A stretch of DNA of 5,491 nt from Actinomycetota bacterium (GCA_013298335.1 JAAFHI010000290.1:1-5491); one strand, 5' to 3'. Shown: positions 1-5,491, counted from the first letter of the stretch. Notes: a model not told the origin generated them from the letters alone. A program made the numbers and translations.

Positions 1-1504
1 AAATGGGGTATGCAACCGTGAATCGCGTGCCGCGCCCGGGTTCGCTTTCAACATGGACCGAGCCGCCGTGAGCTTCGACGATATGTTTGACGACCGCCAG
101 ACCGAGGCCGACGCCGAGGTGACGGCGGTCGTTTTTCGCTTGTACGTAAGGGTCGAAAATCGTCCGCTGATCTTCAGGCGCGATGCCGACGCCGGTATCG
201 GCCACGGTGACTTCAAGGGATTCCGTTCCGTTGGTCTGGCTGACGACCCGCGCGTCGAGCGAGACGGTGCCGTCGCGGGGCGTGAACTTGATGGCGTTGG
301 TAAGCAGGTTGTCGATGACGCGCTTGAACCTGACCCGGTCGGCGTTGAGCGTGGGCAGGGGCGGCGAATCCATTGTAAAGGTGCTCGAAATGGTGATCGA
401 CCGGCGGTGGGCTTCGATTTCCGCCGTTTGGAGGCATTCGAGCAGGCAGGACTTCGGCTCGATGGAGGCTTTTTCGATGAGATGAGCGCCGATTTCGATC
501 CGGTTGACTTCGAGCATCTCGTTGATGAGCAGGAGGGAATGGGAAAGTCCTTCCTGGGCAATGGACAGATATTCCTCGATTTCCTCGGTGACGCCGATCA
601 TGCGCATGATGTCGAGCGCGCCGGTCACCGCCGAGAGGGGCGAGCGGATGTCATGCACCAGTCCCGCAACGAACTGTCCCTTGAGGGCGTCAAGTTCGCG
701 GAGTTTGGTGTTCGCCACCGAAATTTCCGTATTCGTCTGGCGTAGTTTCTCCTCGTCCTGTTTTTGGGTGGAGATGTCCCGGATGCTGACCATCAGTTCG
801 GTCACGCTGGATTCGGATGGAATTGGCGCAATGCTGCCGGCCACCCAGCGCGATCCTTCCGCCGGTTCGAGGCGGGCTTCGAATTTGACCCGGGCGTGCC
901 GGGAGGTCGCTTCGGCGAGCGACCCCATGAGGCGATACCGATCTTCCTCGTGAAAAACCAGTTCCAGCGCGTCTCCGACGTTCAGGGTCTTGTTTTTCCG
1001 GTACGAGGACTGGTTGCGAAACAGGATGCGACCCGACGGATCGGTGCAGAACATCGCTTCCGGCGAATTGTCGAAAAACAGCCGGAAGCGCGCCTCGCTC
1101 TCGCGGTGCGCGACGCTGAGATGCTTGAAATCGGTGATGTCGCGGGTCAGCACGACGATCCGGGCCGGCTTCTCCTCGGCGTTGAGAAGAGAAAACGCGA
1201 TCTCCCGAACCCAGCGGATTTCGCCGTCCGGTCGCAGGATGCGAAATTCGAGGTCGATTTTTTCTCCCCCGACCTGGCGTTCGAGTCCGGTCCGGCGCAG
1301 GACGCGGTCCTCGGGATGCACCAACTGTTCAAGTTGCATCGGGTCGGCAATGAACTCATGGGGCGAAATGCCCCAGACCTTCGAAAACTCGGGGTTGACA
1401 TACAGCACCCGGAAATCCCGATGCGACATGACCCACAGTGCATACGGCAGATTGTCGCCGAAATGCTGAAGGGAAAGCGAAGCTGGATCGAGAGCGGTTT
1501 GCAT
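1..1504 (-). CDS. PAS-PAS sensor histidine kinase, cytosolic (C-terminus cut by window edge)
   Basis: Autophosphorylating sensor kinase of a two-component system. Translation of the minus strand gives 501 complete codons with no stop, numbered from the ATG at 1504. Residues about 10-125 form a PAS/PAC domain (YVNPEF near 35, then RPDGEIRWVRE and VLTRDITD). Residues about 135-245 form a second, more divergent PAS domain (ending IRDIS), followed by a coiled-coil-like linker at 245-278. The HisKA H-box is LVHDIRSPLSAV with phospho-acceptor H284. The ATPase domain shows an N-box (DNLLTNAIKFTP, 398-409), G1 (VADTGVGI), F-box (IFDPY), G2 (GVGLGLAVVKHI) and a final GTRFTVAYP, so only a few residues are missing. 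No signal peptide or membrane helix is seen, so it probably senses a cytosolic cue through the PAS domains. An in-frame ATG at 1552 would add 16 Ser/Gly-rich residues and is almost equally possible; 1504 was preferred because GGGAAAGGTG lies upstream and the PAS domain starts soon after. No response regulator is visible; one could follow outside the window. Confidence 0.93.
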   Translation of the reverse strand, partial: MQTALDPASLSLQHFGDNLPYALWVMSHRDFRVLYVNPEFSKVWGISPHEFIADPMQLEQLVHPEDRVLRRTGLERQVGGEKIDLEFRILRPDGEIRWVREIAFSLLNAEEKPARIVVLTRDITDFKHLSVAHRESEARFRLFFDNSPEAMFCTDPSGRILFRNQSSYRKNKTLNVGDALELVFHEEDRYRLMGSLAEATSRHARVKFEARLEPAEGSRWVAGSIAPIPSESSVTELMVSIRDISTQKQDEEKLRQTNTEISVANTKLRELDALKGQFVAGLVHDIRSPLSAVTGALDIMRMIGVTEEIEEYLSIAQEGLSHSLLLINEMLEVNRIEIGAHLIEKASIEPKSCLLECLQTAEIEAHRRSITISSTFTMDSPPLPTLNADRVRFKRVIDNLLTNAIKFTPRDGTVSLDARVVSQTNGTESLEVTVADTGVGIAPEDQRTIFDPYVQAKNDRRHLGVGLGLAVVKHIVEAHGGSVHVESEPGRGTRFTVAYPI

Positions 1505-1564
1505 GAAGCATGCGTCACCTTTCCCGAGAGATGAGCCACTGGGGGAGGGCATTCGAGGCTGGGA

Positions 1565-1582
1565 CCTTATGAAAAAATAAGG
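1565..1582. repeat. Short hairpin, CCTTAT / ATAAGG
   Basis: A perfect 6-bp inverted repeat with a six-base loop (GAAAAA on the plus strand) lies in the leader of the histidine kinase gene. On the minus-strand transcript the second arm holds AAGG, the only Shine-Dalgarno-like bases in front of the alternative start at 1552, so a folded hairpin would hide that site. It could equally be a protein-binding operator or chance. It is too AT-rich and weak to be a terminator. Confidence 0.35.
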
Positions 1583-1634
1583 ACGATTCTACGAGGGCTT
1601 GTCTGACGTGGTGGCGATGGAAAAATGAGGCCGA

Positions 1635-1664
1635 ATAGTAGCCCCTTCACGACGCACACCGCAA
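1635..1664 (-). promoter_or_regulatory. Possible housekeeping-type promoter for the kinase gene
   Basis: On the minus strand, TTGCGG (1664-1659) and TACTAT (1640-1635) are separated by 18 bases, in the 177-bp gap between the sigma factor stop and the kinase start. The boxes match the sigma-70 consensus at 3/6 and 4/6 positions, so this is weak. It would start transcription near 1628 and give the kinase expression independent of the upstream ECF unit. No strong terminator separates the two genes, so read-through is also possible. Confidence 0.25.
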
Positions 1665-1681
1665 TTAAGGGAAAATTAAAA

Positions 1682-2617
1682 TCAGGCTTCAGGTTGGGCA
1701 GTGGTTTCGGAAATGAACATCCCGCTTACTTTTGACGGCGCGACCACATTGTAAAACCGGACGATCCGCCCGGCGGCGTCCGTCTCGCATTGAAAAACGG
1801 ACTGGCGCGGCTTTTTCCCGGAACGGTCCGGAAATTCGAGCAATATCGTTGGAAAGCCGTTGATTTCCGCAAGGCGAATCAGCGGGGGCGTCGCGCTTCC
1901 ACTGACGCCGAACAGCAGGCGCAAAACTTTCTCGCGACCGAAAATCGGCCACCGCGCGGCGTGGACTTTTCCTCCGCCGTCGGAAAGATGGATTACGTCC
2001 GCCGCGAGCAGGCGTTCGAGGCCCGCGATGTCGTGGCGGGCGAAACAGGCCAGAAATTCCTGGAGCGCCACGCCGACCGCCGCCTGCCGCTGGCGGAAAT
2101 CGGTCGTTCGGCTCGTGTCGTAGGCCCGCATCGCCTGCCGTGCCCGGTGGAGCGTGACTTTCACGTTCCCCGGCGTCATCCCGAGCGCGGCGGCGGTTTC
2201 CTCGGTTGAATAGTCGAAGGCATCGCGCAGGATGAGCACCGCCCGCTGGGCCGGTGTCAGTGCTTCAATTGCAATGAGAAACGCGAAGGTGATGCTTTCC
2301 GTCGTATCGTAACGCGCTGCCGCCGAAGTCTTTCCGCCAGCCGCCGCCACTTCGCCGTCATTGGTTGCAACCGGTTCCGGCAGCCAGACGCCGGGGTATT
2401 CGCTTCTTCTGCGCCGCCGCAGGTGATCCCGGCTCAGGTTCATCGCCACCCGCACCAGCCACGGGCGCAACGGTTCGTCGGTCCGCGCCGGCGGATGTTC
2501 CATCGCCCGTACAAACGTTTCCTGCACGATGTCGTCGGCGTCGGCGACGCTCCCGGTCATCCGGTAGCACATGCCCCAGAGCAGGGGGCGGTCGGCGGCG
2601 AAAGTGTCGGCAAGCAT
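1682..2617 (-). CDS. ECF41-type RNA polymerase sigma factor with fused SnoaL-like C-terminal domain
   Basis: Alternative sigma factor of 311 aa that redirects RNA polymerase to a small set of promoters. Region 2 is at about 5-70 (F..DRPLLWGMCYRMTGSVADADDIVQETF, then RPWLVRVAMNLSRDHLR). A linker carries the ECF41 signature WLPEP (78-82). Region 4 is at about 105-165 (LTPAQRAVLILRDAFDYSTEETAAALGMT, then the recognition helix NVKVTLHRARQAMR). The remaining ~145 residues form a SnoaL/NTF2-like domain (LQEFLACFARHDIAGLERLLAADVIHLSDGGGK), with the family motif DGGGK at 203-207. The usual NPDKL motif near the C-terminus is represented by APSKV (293-297). In characterised ECF41 proteins this domain regulates activity in place of a separate anti-sigma factor. 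The start is the first ATG after an in-frame stop and leaves the usual N-terminus, but the upstream bases are pyrimidine-rich with no Shine-Dalgarno sequence. It lies 101 bp downstream of the FAD oxidoreductase gene on the same strand, the typical ECF41 neighbourhood. Confidence 0.93.
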   Translation of the reverse strand: MLADTFAADRPLLWGMCYRMTGSVADADDIVQETFVRAMEHPPARTDEPLRPWLVRVAMNLSRDHLRRRRRSEYPGVWLPEPVATNDGEVAAAGGKTSAAARYDTTESITFAFLIAIEALTPAQRAVLILRDAFDYSTEETAAALGMTPGNVKVTLHRARQAMRAYDTSRTTDFRQRQAAVGVALQEFLACFARHDIAGLERLLAADVIHLSDGGGKVHAARWPIFGREKVLRLLFGVSGSATPPLIRLAEINGFPTILLEFPDRSGKKPRQSVFQCETDAAGRIVRFYNVVAPSKVSGMFISETTAQPEA

Positions 2618-2622
2618 AAGGC

Positions 2623-2654
2623 AGGGGTCAGGGATCGGGCATCAGGAATCAGGG
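2623..2654. repeat. Degenerate (A)TCAGGGATC-type short repeats, left block
   Basis: About four imperfect 7-8-bp units of the form TCAGGGATC / ATCAGGAATC lie directly upstream of the sigma factor start. ATCAGGAATC (2641-2650) and TCAGGGATC (2628-2636) are perfect reverse complements of units in the block at 2749-2790, so the two blocks form inverted arms around the intergenic region. The block occupies the position where the sigma gene's ribosome binding site would be expected. It looks like an expanded low-complexity intergenic repeat; mobile origin is not shown. Confidence 0.6.
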
Positions 2655-2678
2655 AAATGCGTGATGGACCGACTTTGC

Positions 2679-2690
2679 ACATCAAGATGT
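2679..2690. repeat. 12-bp palindrome ACATC-AA-GATGT, possible operator
   Basis: Two perfect 5-bp arms around a 2-bp centre lie 62 bp upstream of the sigma factor start, between the two repeat blocks. Its size and symmetry fit a site for a dimeric regulator, but no regulator family is recognisable from it and a short palindrome can arise by chance. Confidence 0.25.
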
Positions 2691-2718
2691 ATTTTGGAAA
2701 GAGCGTTGAAAGGTACGT

Positions 2719-4074
2719 TTATGCACCCACCGCAAGCCGCTGGTTTTTCCCCTGATCCCTGATCCCCGATTCCTGATCCCTTTCCCAATCCCTTTTCAGA
2801 ATTTCCGCCGCGGCACTCACGCCACTCGCCGCGCTTGCGTCCACGAGCATGCCTTCATCGCCGACCCAGTCGCCCGCGATGAAGGCCCCCGGCACGTCGG
2901 CCACGACCGGCGACGGTCGCCCCGGCAACCCGCCGGTTTCCGCCATCGGCAGCCAGTGCGCGACCGGCAGCGCGGGCATGAACTGCTCGTGGACGACTTC
3001 CGCGCGCCAGCCCGGCTGCGCCCCGTCGAGCAGGGTTTCCAGTTCGCGCCGAAGTTCCGCGTGCGACGGATTGCCCTCCGGCGCGCGGTAGTACGCCGCA
3101 TGGATGACCGCGCCGCCCGCCGGCGCGAGCGAGGCCGCCGCCGAATGCACCGAGTAGTACAACGGACGGTCCAGCCCCAGCCCGCCGGTCCGTTTCGGGA
3201 ACGGCAGCCGCCGCAGCGCGAGGTCGAGACAGGCCGCCGTGACCAGGACCGCGCGTGCCGCCGCCGTTTTGAGGACGACCGATTCGGGCAGCAGTTTCGC
3301 CGCCACCGCCGGACTCGCCGCGATGACGACCGAGTGAGCCGCGAAGCGGCGGGCGTCCATCAGCCGGATGTCGAAGCCCTCCGCGCCGGGGCGACGGACG
3401 ACCGATTCCACTCCCGCGCCGGTCAGGATTTCGACCCCCGCCGCCGTGGCGCATTTCGTCAGCCCGTCCACCAGCGTTTGCCAGCCGTCGTGCAGGTAGC
3501 TGACGCCTTTCAGCCCTGCCTGCATCTGTTTGACCGCCGCGCCCGCGCTCATCCGGTCCGGTGCCGAGGCGTAGGTGTTCAACCGAATGAACGATTTCAT
3601 GAAAAGCCGGGCGTCTGGCTGCCGGAAGCGCGTCGCGAGCCAGTCGTCCACCGTGATCCGGTCGAGCGCCGCCGCGTCGAGTTTTCCCACGCTCATAAAG
3701 TGTCGCGCCAGCTCGATTTTTGCCGAAAGACTGATTGCGGGCGTGCCGAGCAGCGCGAGCGGCGATCCCGAACGGGCGTGCAGTTTTCCGTTGCGAACGA
3801 GAAAAAGTCGGTTGATCGGCGGTGCGCCTGAGATGGAAATGCCGAGATCCGCGAAGATCCGCGCGGCGTGGCCCCCGTTGTAGAGCGCGTGCGGACCGAG
3901 GTTGAGGTGGAATCCGTCGTGGTCGCGGGTTTGCGCCCGTCCGCCGAGGTCGGCGGCGCGTTCAAGTAAAAGCGTCCGGCGGCCCGCCCGGCCCAGTCTG
4001 GCGGCGGCGACCAGTCCGGCAATGCCTCCGCCGATGACGACGGCGTCAAAAACAGTGTCGTTGGGTTCAAACAT
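2719..4074 (-). CDS. FAD-dependent oxidoreductase, phytoene desaturase / amine oxidase-like
   Basis: Soluble flavoprotein of 451 aa. An N-terminal Rossmann FAD-binding motif (VVIGGGIAGLVAAARLGRAG, 12-31) is followed by the acidic end of the second strand and the GG motif (LLLERAADLGGRAQT, 35-49), the arrangement of the phytoene desaturase / flavin amine oxidase superfamily. A C-terminal FAD motif (GAFIAGDWVGDEGMLVDASAASG, about 396-418) closes the fold. The middle, including HDGWQTLVDGL (195-205), forms the substrate part, and the substrate cannot be read from sequence. No phytoene synthase or other carotenoid gene is present, so a carotenoid role is not supported. The start at 4074 is chosen over an in-frame GTG at 4131 because AAAGGA lies 10 bases upstream, the flavin motif follows at the usual distance, and the GTG overlaps a likely promoter. 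The last ~24 residues (after EILKRDW) are encoded by short DNA repeats and are probably not part of the ancestral fold. The ECF41 sigma gene follows 101 bp downstream, which suggests this is its target. Confidence 0.92.
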   Translation of the reverse strand: MFEPNDTVFDAVVIGGGIAGLVAAARLGRAGRRTLLLERAADLGGRAQTRDHDGFHLNLGPHALYNGGHAARIFADLGISISGAPPINRLFLVRNGKLHARSGSPLALLGTPAISLSAKIELARHFMSVGKLDAAALDRITVDDWLATRFRQPDARLFMKSFIRLNTYASAPDRMSAGAAVKQMQAGLKGVSYLHDGWQTLVDGLTKCATAAGVEILTGAGVESVVRRPGAEGFDIRLMDARRFAAHSVVIAASPAVAAKLLPESVVLKTAAARAVLVTAACLDLALRRLPFPKRTGGLGLDRPLYYSVHSAAASLAPAGGAVIHAAYYRAPEGNPSHAELRRELETLLDGAQPGWRAEVVHEQFMPALPVAHWLPMAETGGLPGRPSPVVADVPGAFIAGDWVGDEGMLVDASAASGVSAAAEILKRDWERDQESGIRDQGKNQRLAVGA

Positions 4075-4084
4075 GGAATCGCGT

Positions 4085-4090
4085 TCCTTT
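4085..4090 (-). promoter_or_regulatory. Ribosome binding site deciding the oxidoreductase start
   Basis: AAAGGA on the minus strand, 10 bases before the ATG at 4074. It is the best Shine-Dalgarno match in the leader and favours this start over the GTG at 4131 or the ATG at 4125. Confidence 0.65.
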
Positions 4091-4128
4091 CGCGAAAAAT
4101 GCGCCCGAATCGGTGCGTGCGCCATATC

Positions 4129-4155
4129 CACGTTCGAGACCCCGAAAAGGTTACA
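4129..4155 (-). promoter_or_regulatory. Putative ECF-type (ECF41-like) promoter of the oxidoreductase gene
   Basis: On the minus strand, TGTAACC (4155-4149) is followed after exactly 16 bases by CGTG (4132-4129). The ECF41 consensus as I recall it is TGTCACA-N16-CGTC; the match is 5/7 and 3/4 with the right spacing. Transcription would begin near 4122, giving a leader of about 48 bases with a Shine-Dalgarno site before the ATG at 4074. The adjacent ECF41 gene makes the match meaningful. The -35 box also forms part of a small palindrome (GGTTACAACC, 4149-4158). The assignment rests on pattern and context only. Confidence 0.5.
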
Positions 4156-4176
4156 ACCGACGGAAGTTTTTTCCGG

Positions 4177-4202
4177 AAAAGGAAAACCCCGCCGGAGCGG
4201 GG
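4177..4202 (-). terminator. Rho-independent terminator of the DUF4253 / DUF3592-like gene pair
   Basis: Read on the minus strand, a perfect 6-bp GC stem CCCCGC-TCCG-GCGGGG (4202-4187) is followed directly by TTTTCCTTTT. It begins 23 bases after the stop codon at 4226. The plus-strand direction has no T-tract, so it works one way. It separates the upstream pair from the oxidoreductase promoter. A 12-bp palindrome, TTTTCCGGAAAA (4169-4180), overlaps its tail. Confidence 0.8.
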
Positions 4203-4225
4203 CAGACGAGAAAAAGCGATTGGGT

Positions 4226-4633
4226 TCAGGAGTCGGGCGCGCGGTCGTAGTTGGAAAAGGAGGTCATTGGGTCCGCCGGATCATAGTTGACCGAGAGGTA
4301 TTTCCCTTGCGGCCTGAACGGCCAGATGCTTTCCCCGACATAGGTCACGCCGTTGACCTCGAAGCTGTACGCCACGCGATAACGGCGATGTCTTGGTCTC
4401 AGCCATGGAAAAGGAACGGGGGTGGCCGGGGACGTGCGTTCGTGGTCTATGAGGCCCTTGACCCGTTGCGTGCAGCGCGCGCGCCGCGCCTCTTCGGCGC
4501 GTTTTTCGGAAATCACGACACCCGCGAATGCCAGTGCCGCAACAAGGACGATGGCCGACCCGCCGAACCGGACTCTTCGGTCGGCGAGAAGCATCCGTAT
4601 CCGTTCGGAAAAGGTTGGGGCGCCGTCGTTCAT
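4226..4633 (-). CDS. Small single-pass membrane protein, DUF3592-like
   Basis: Protein of 135 aa with one hydrophobic helix (FGGSAIVLVAALAFAGVVI, about 23-41) between a basic N-terminal tail and a charged stretch (EKRAEEARRARC), followed by a small beta-type domain. Its segments RYRVAYSFEVNGVTYVGES (84-102) and VNYDPADPMTSFS (115-127) resemble the Y-F-VNG-Y-G and YDP-DP-S pattern of DUF3592 proteins, so the assignment is tentative. By the positive-inside rule the basic tail is probably cytosolic and the C-terminal domain outside. Function is unknown. It starts 10 bases after the stop of the DUF4253 gene with no good Shine-Dalgarno sequence, which suggests translational coupling; a strong terminator follows. 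The same frame stays open up to 4894, but that upstream part is Ser/Arg-rich shadow of the DUF4253 gene. Confidence 0.75.
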   Translation of the reverse strand: MNDGAPTFSERIRMLLADRRVRFGGSAIVLVAALAFAGVVISEKRAEEARRARCTQRVKGLIDHERTSPATPVPFPWLRPRHRRYRVAYSFEVNGVTYVGESIWPFRPQGKYLSVNYDPADPMTSFSNYDRAPDS

Positions 4634-4643
4634 TCCGATTGGT

Positions 4644-5300
4644 TCAATCCCACCAGAGGAACAACGACTTTTCGGTCTGGATGCTCCGCACGAGCATCTC
4701 AAGGCCGAGTTCCTCGATGTCGGTGTCTTCATCGACGCTGCCATGCTCGATGAGCATCTCGGCGGCGATGCCCGTGCCCTGTTCGACCGTATCGGGGCAG
4801 AACTCGTACACCTCCCGCGCGAACGCCTCGACATCCTCCGGCAGCGTACGAAACGAAAGATCAACGAAATCGCTTCCCGCACCGATGAGATCAATCTCGA
4901 AGTGCTCGGCCCACCCGGTCAGCCGGGCGATGATCGCCTGGGTATCGAGGTCGTAGTTTGGGGCCTGGGTATGCAGGAACAGGAGCAGGTCAAAGGGCAG
5001 GAGCGGTTGAAAGACGACGATTTCGTCCTGTTGCCGCCGACCCTTGTCGCGCCGGGTCCAGAAGGCCCGATAGGCGTGCCCGGCGAGTTTTTCATTCAAT
5101 TGACCGACCAGTTTCGATGCTTCGTCCCGTTCGACAAGCGTGACCGACAGTCCGGTCACGATGACCGCCGTCTCGTCGCCCTCGACGCTGCTGATGAACC
5201 GTTCGAGCGGATGATCGAGGACGGTCCTGACGATTTCACCGACTTCAACCGGACATCCGACCGTGGCGACGAGTTCCTTTTCCTGTGCTGTCAGAGGCAT
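4644..5300 (-). CDS. DUF4253 domain-containing protein
   Basis: Soluble acidic protein of 218 aa, without signal peptide or membrane helix. The C-terminal half matches what I know of the DUF4253 family: FDLLLFLHTQAPNYDLDT (103-120), a Trp-containing helix ending LTGW (130), a strand-turn-strand FEIDLIGAGSDFVDLSF (134-150), LPEDVEAFAREVYEFCPDTVEQGTG (153-177) and the terminal FLWWD (214-218). Between the FCPD..QG motif and the WWD end it carries an acidic segment (EHGSVDEDTDIEELG, 185-199). The first ~90 residues look like a separate alpha/beta region of unknown type. The biochemical role of DUF4253 is not established, so no function is given. The start is supported by GGAG eight bases upstream. 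It is the first gene of a two-gene unit with the small membrane protein 10 bp downstream. Confidence 0.87.
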   Translation of the reverse strand: MPLTAQEKELVATVGCPVEVGEIVRTVLDHPLERFISSVEGDETAVIVTGLSVTLVERDEASKLVGQLNEKLAGHAYRAFWTRRDKGRRQQDEIVVFQPLLPFDLLLFLHTQAPNYDLDTQAIIARLTGWAEHFEIDLIGAGSDFVDLSFRTLPEDVEAFAREVYEFCPDTVEQGTGIAAEMLIEHGSVDEDTDIEELGLEMLVRSIQTEKSLFLWWD

Positions 5301-5308
5301 GAAAAATG

Positions 5309-5312
5309 CTCC
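5309..5312 (-). promoter_or_regulatory. Ribosome binding site of the DUF4253 gene
   Basis: GGAG on the minus strand, eight bases before the ATG at 5300. It supports this start; no other start in frame has a comparable site. Confidence 0.6.
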
Positions 5313-5342
5313 ACGGAAAAAACTTCAAACCCACAACTCTGC

Positions 5343-5360
5343 ATTCTCAATTCTCAATTC
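5343..5360. repeat. Short tandem repeat of ATTCTCA
   Basis: The 7-bp unit ATTCTCA occurs about 2.6 times in tandem in the leader of the DUF4253 gene, and once more at 5484-5491 (ATTCTCAA) at the window edge. It is a small low-complexity repeat. On the minus strand it reads TTGAGAA, and one copy could serve as a -35-like box, but no convincing partner -10 box is seen. Confidence 0.5.
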
Positions 5361-5371
5361 CGCGTCCGTTT

Positions 5372-5406
5372 CCCCCGATTCGCTCGAAGACTCGCATCAT
5401 CGGGGG
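5372..5406. repeat. 8-bp inverted repeat CCCCCGAT / ATCGGGGG with 19-base spacer
   Basis: Perfect arms at 5372-5379 and 5399-5406 lie 72 bp upstream of the DUF4253 start, in the 191-bp gene-free stretch 5301-5491. No T-tract follows on either strand, so a terminator is unlikely. It could be a regulator-binding site or an RNA hairpin in the leader. Nothing else in this stretch is supported as a gene. Confidence 0.4.
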
Positions 5407-5491
5407 CTATATGCGGAAACCCGCCTCGCGAGTTTTCAAGCCGGTTCCGCGCACTCACCCCACAAAATCCGGTGGGGCCGAAAATTCTCAA

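Noticed and set aside
53..1534. Long plus-strand open frames of 230 and 256 codons opposite the kinase
   Set aside because: The minus strand over the same bases encodes two PAS domains, a complete H-box and the ATPase N, G1, F and G2 motifs. The plus-strand frames show no domain and are antisense shadows of GC-rich coding sequence.
2623..2790. Insertion element or CRISPR array from the repeat blocks
   Set aside because: The units are 7-8 bp and degenerate, there is no transposase or target duplication, and there are no regular spacers.
2956..3831. Plus-strand open frame of 291 codons
   Set aside because: It is Arg-rich with no recognisable motif and lies opposite the clearly real FAD oxidoreductase.
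2719..4074. Carotenoid biosynthesis gene cluster
   Set aside because: The oxidoreductase has the desaturase-like flavin fold, but there is no phytoene synthase, cyclase or other pathway gene, and the flavin motifs are shared with many unrelated oxidases.
4634..4894. N-terminal extension of the small membrane protein to an ATG at 4894
   Set aside because: The extra 87 residues are Ser/Arg-rich low complexity and overlap the DUF4253 gene in another frame; the ATG at 4633 just after that gene's stop is far more likely.
5458..5477. Hairpin CCCCAC / GTGGGG as a terminator
   Set aside because: The stem is only 6 bp with an 8-base loop, and no T-tract follows on either strand.

Overview
This is a GC-rich bacterial window (roughly 60 % G+C by eye) in which every gene I can support lies on the minus strand. 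Read in the direction of transcription, from high to low coordinates, there are five genes: (a) a 218-aa DUF4253-type protein at 5300-4644; (b) a small one-helix membrane protein resembling the DUF3592 family at 4633-4226, 10 bp behind (a) and closed by a clear intrinsic terminator at 4202-4177; (c) a phytoene-desaturase-like FAD oxidoreductase at 4074-2719; (d) an ECF sigma factor of the ECF41 type with a fused C-terminal regulatory domain at 2617-1682; (e) a cytosolic PAS-PAS-HisKA-HATPase sensor histidine kinase at 1504-1, whose last few residues lie beyond the window edge. The many long open frames on the plus strand are antisense shadows, as expected at this GC content.

The most interesting part is the oxidoreductase/ECF41 pair. 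ECF41 sigma factors usually lack a classical anti-sigma factor. They carry their own SnoaL-like C-terminal domain and typically sit next to a gene for a carboxymuconolactone decarboxylase, oxidoreductase or epimerase, which they transcribe. Here the sigma factor has the WLPEP and DGGGK signatures but a changed C-terminal motif (APSKV where the family usually has NPDKL). An ECF-like promoter, TGTAACC-N16-CGTG (4155-4129), precedes the oxidoreductase. I infer a self-regulated two-gene unit in which the sigma factor drives the oxidoreductase and possibly itself. The kinase behind it may have its own weak promoter.

The gap between oxidoreductase and sigma factor (2618-2718) is flanked by two inverted blocks of a degenerate GATCAGG-type repeat. 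One block has been read into the 3' end of the oxidoreductase; the other takes the place where a ribosome binding site for the sigma gene would be expected. A related kind of short repeat (ATTCTCA) lies upstream of the DUF4253 gene. Such low-complexity intergenic repeats fit several GC-rich environmental phyla (for example Verrucomicrobiota or some Proteobacteria), but the sequence alone does not fix the taxon. There are no RNA genes, insertion sequences or CRISPR arrays. No gene-free stretch exceeds 300 bases; the longest is 5301-5491.
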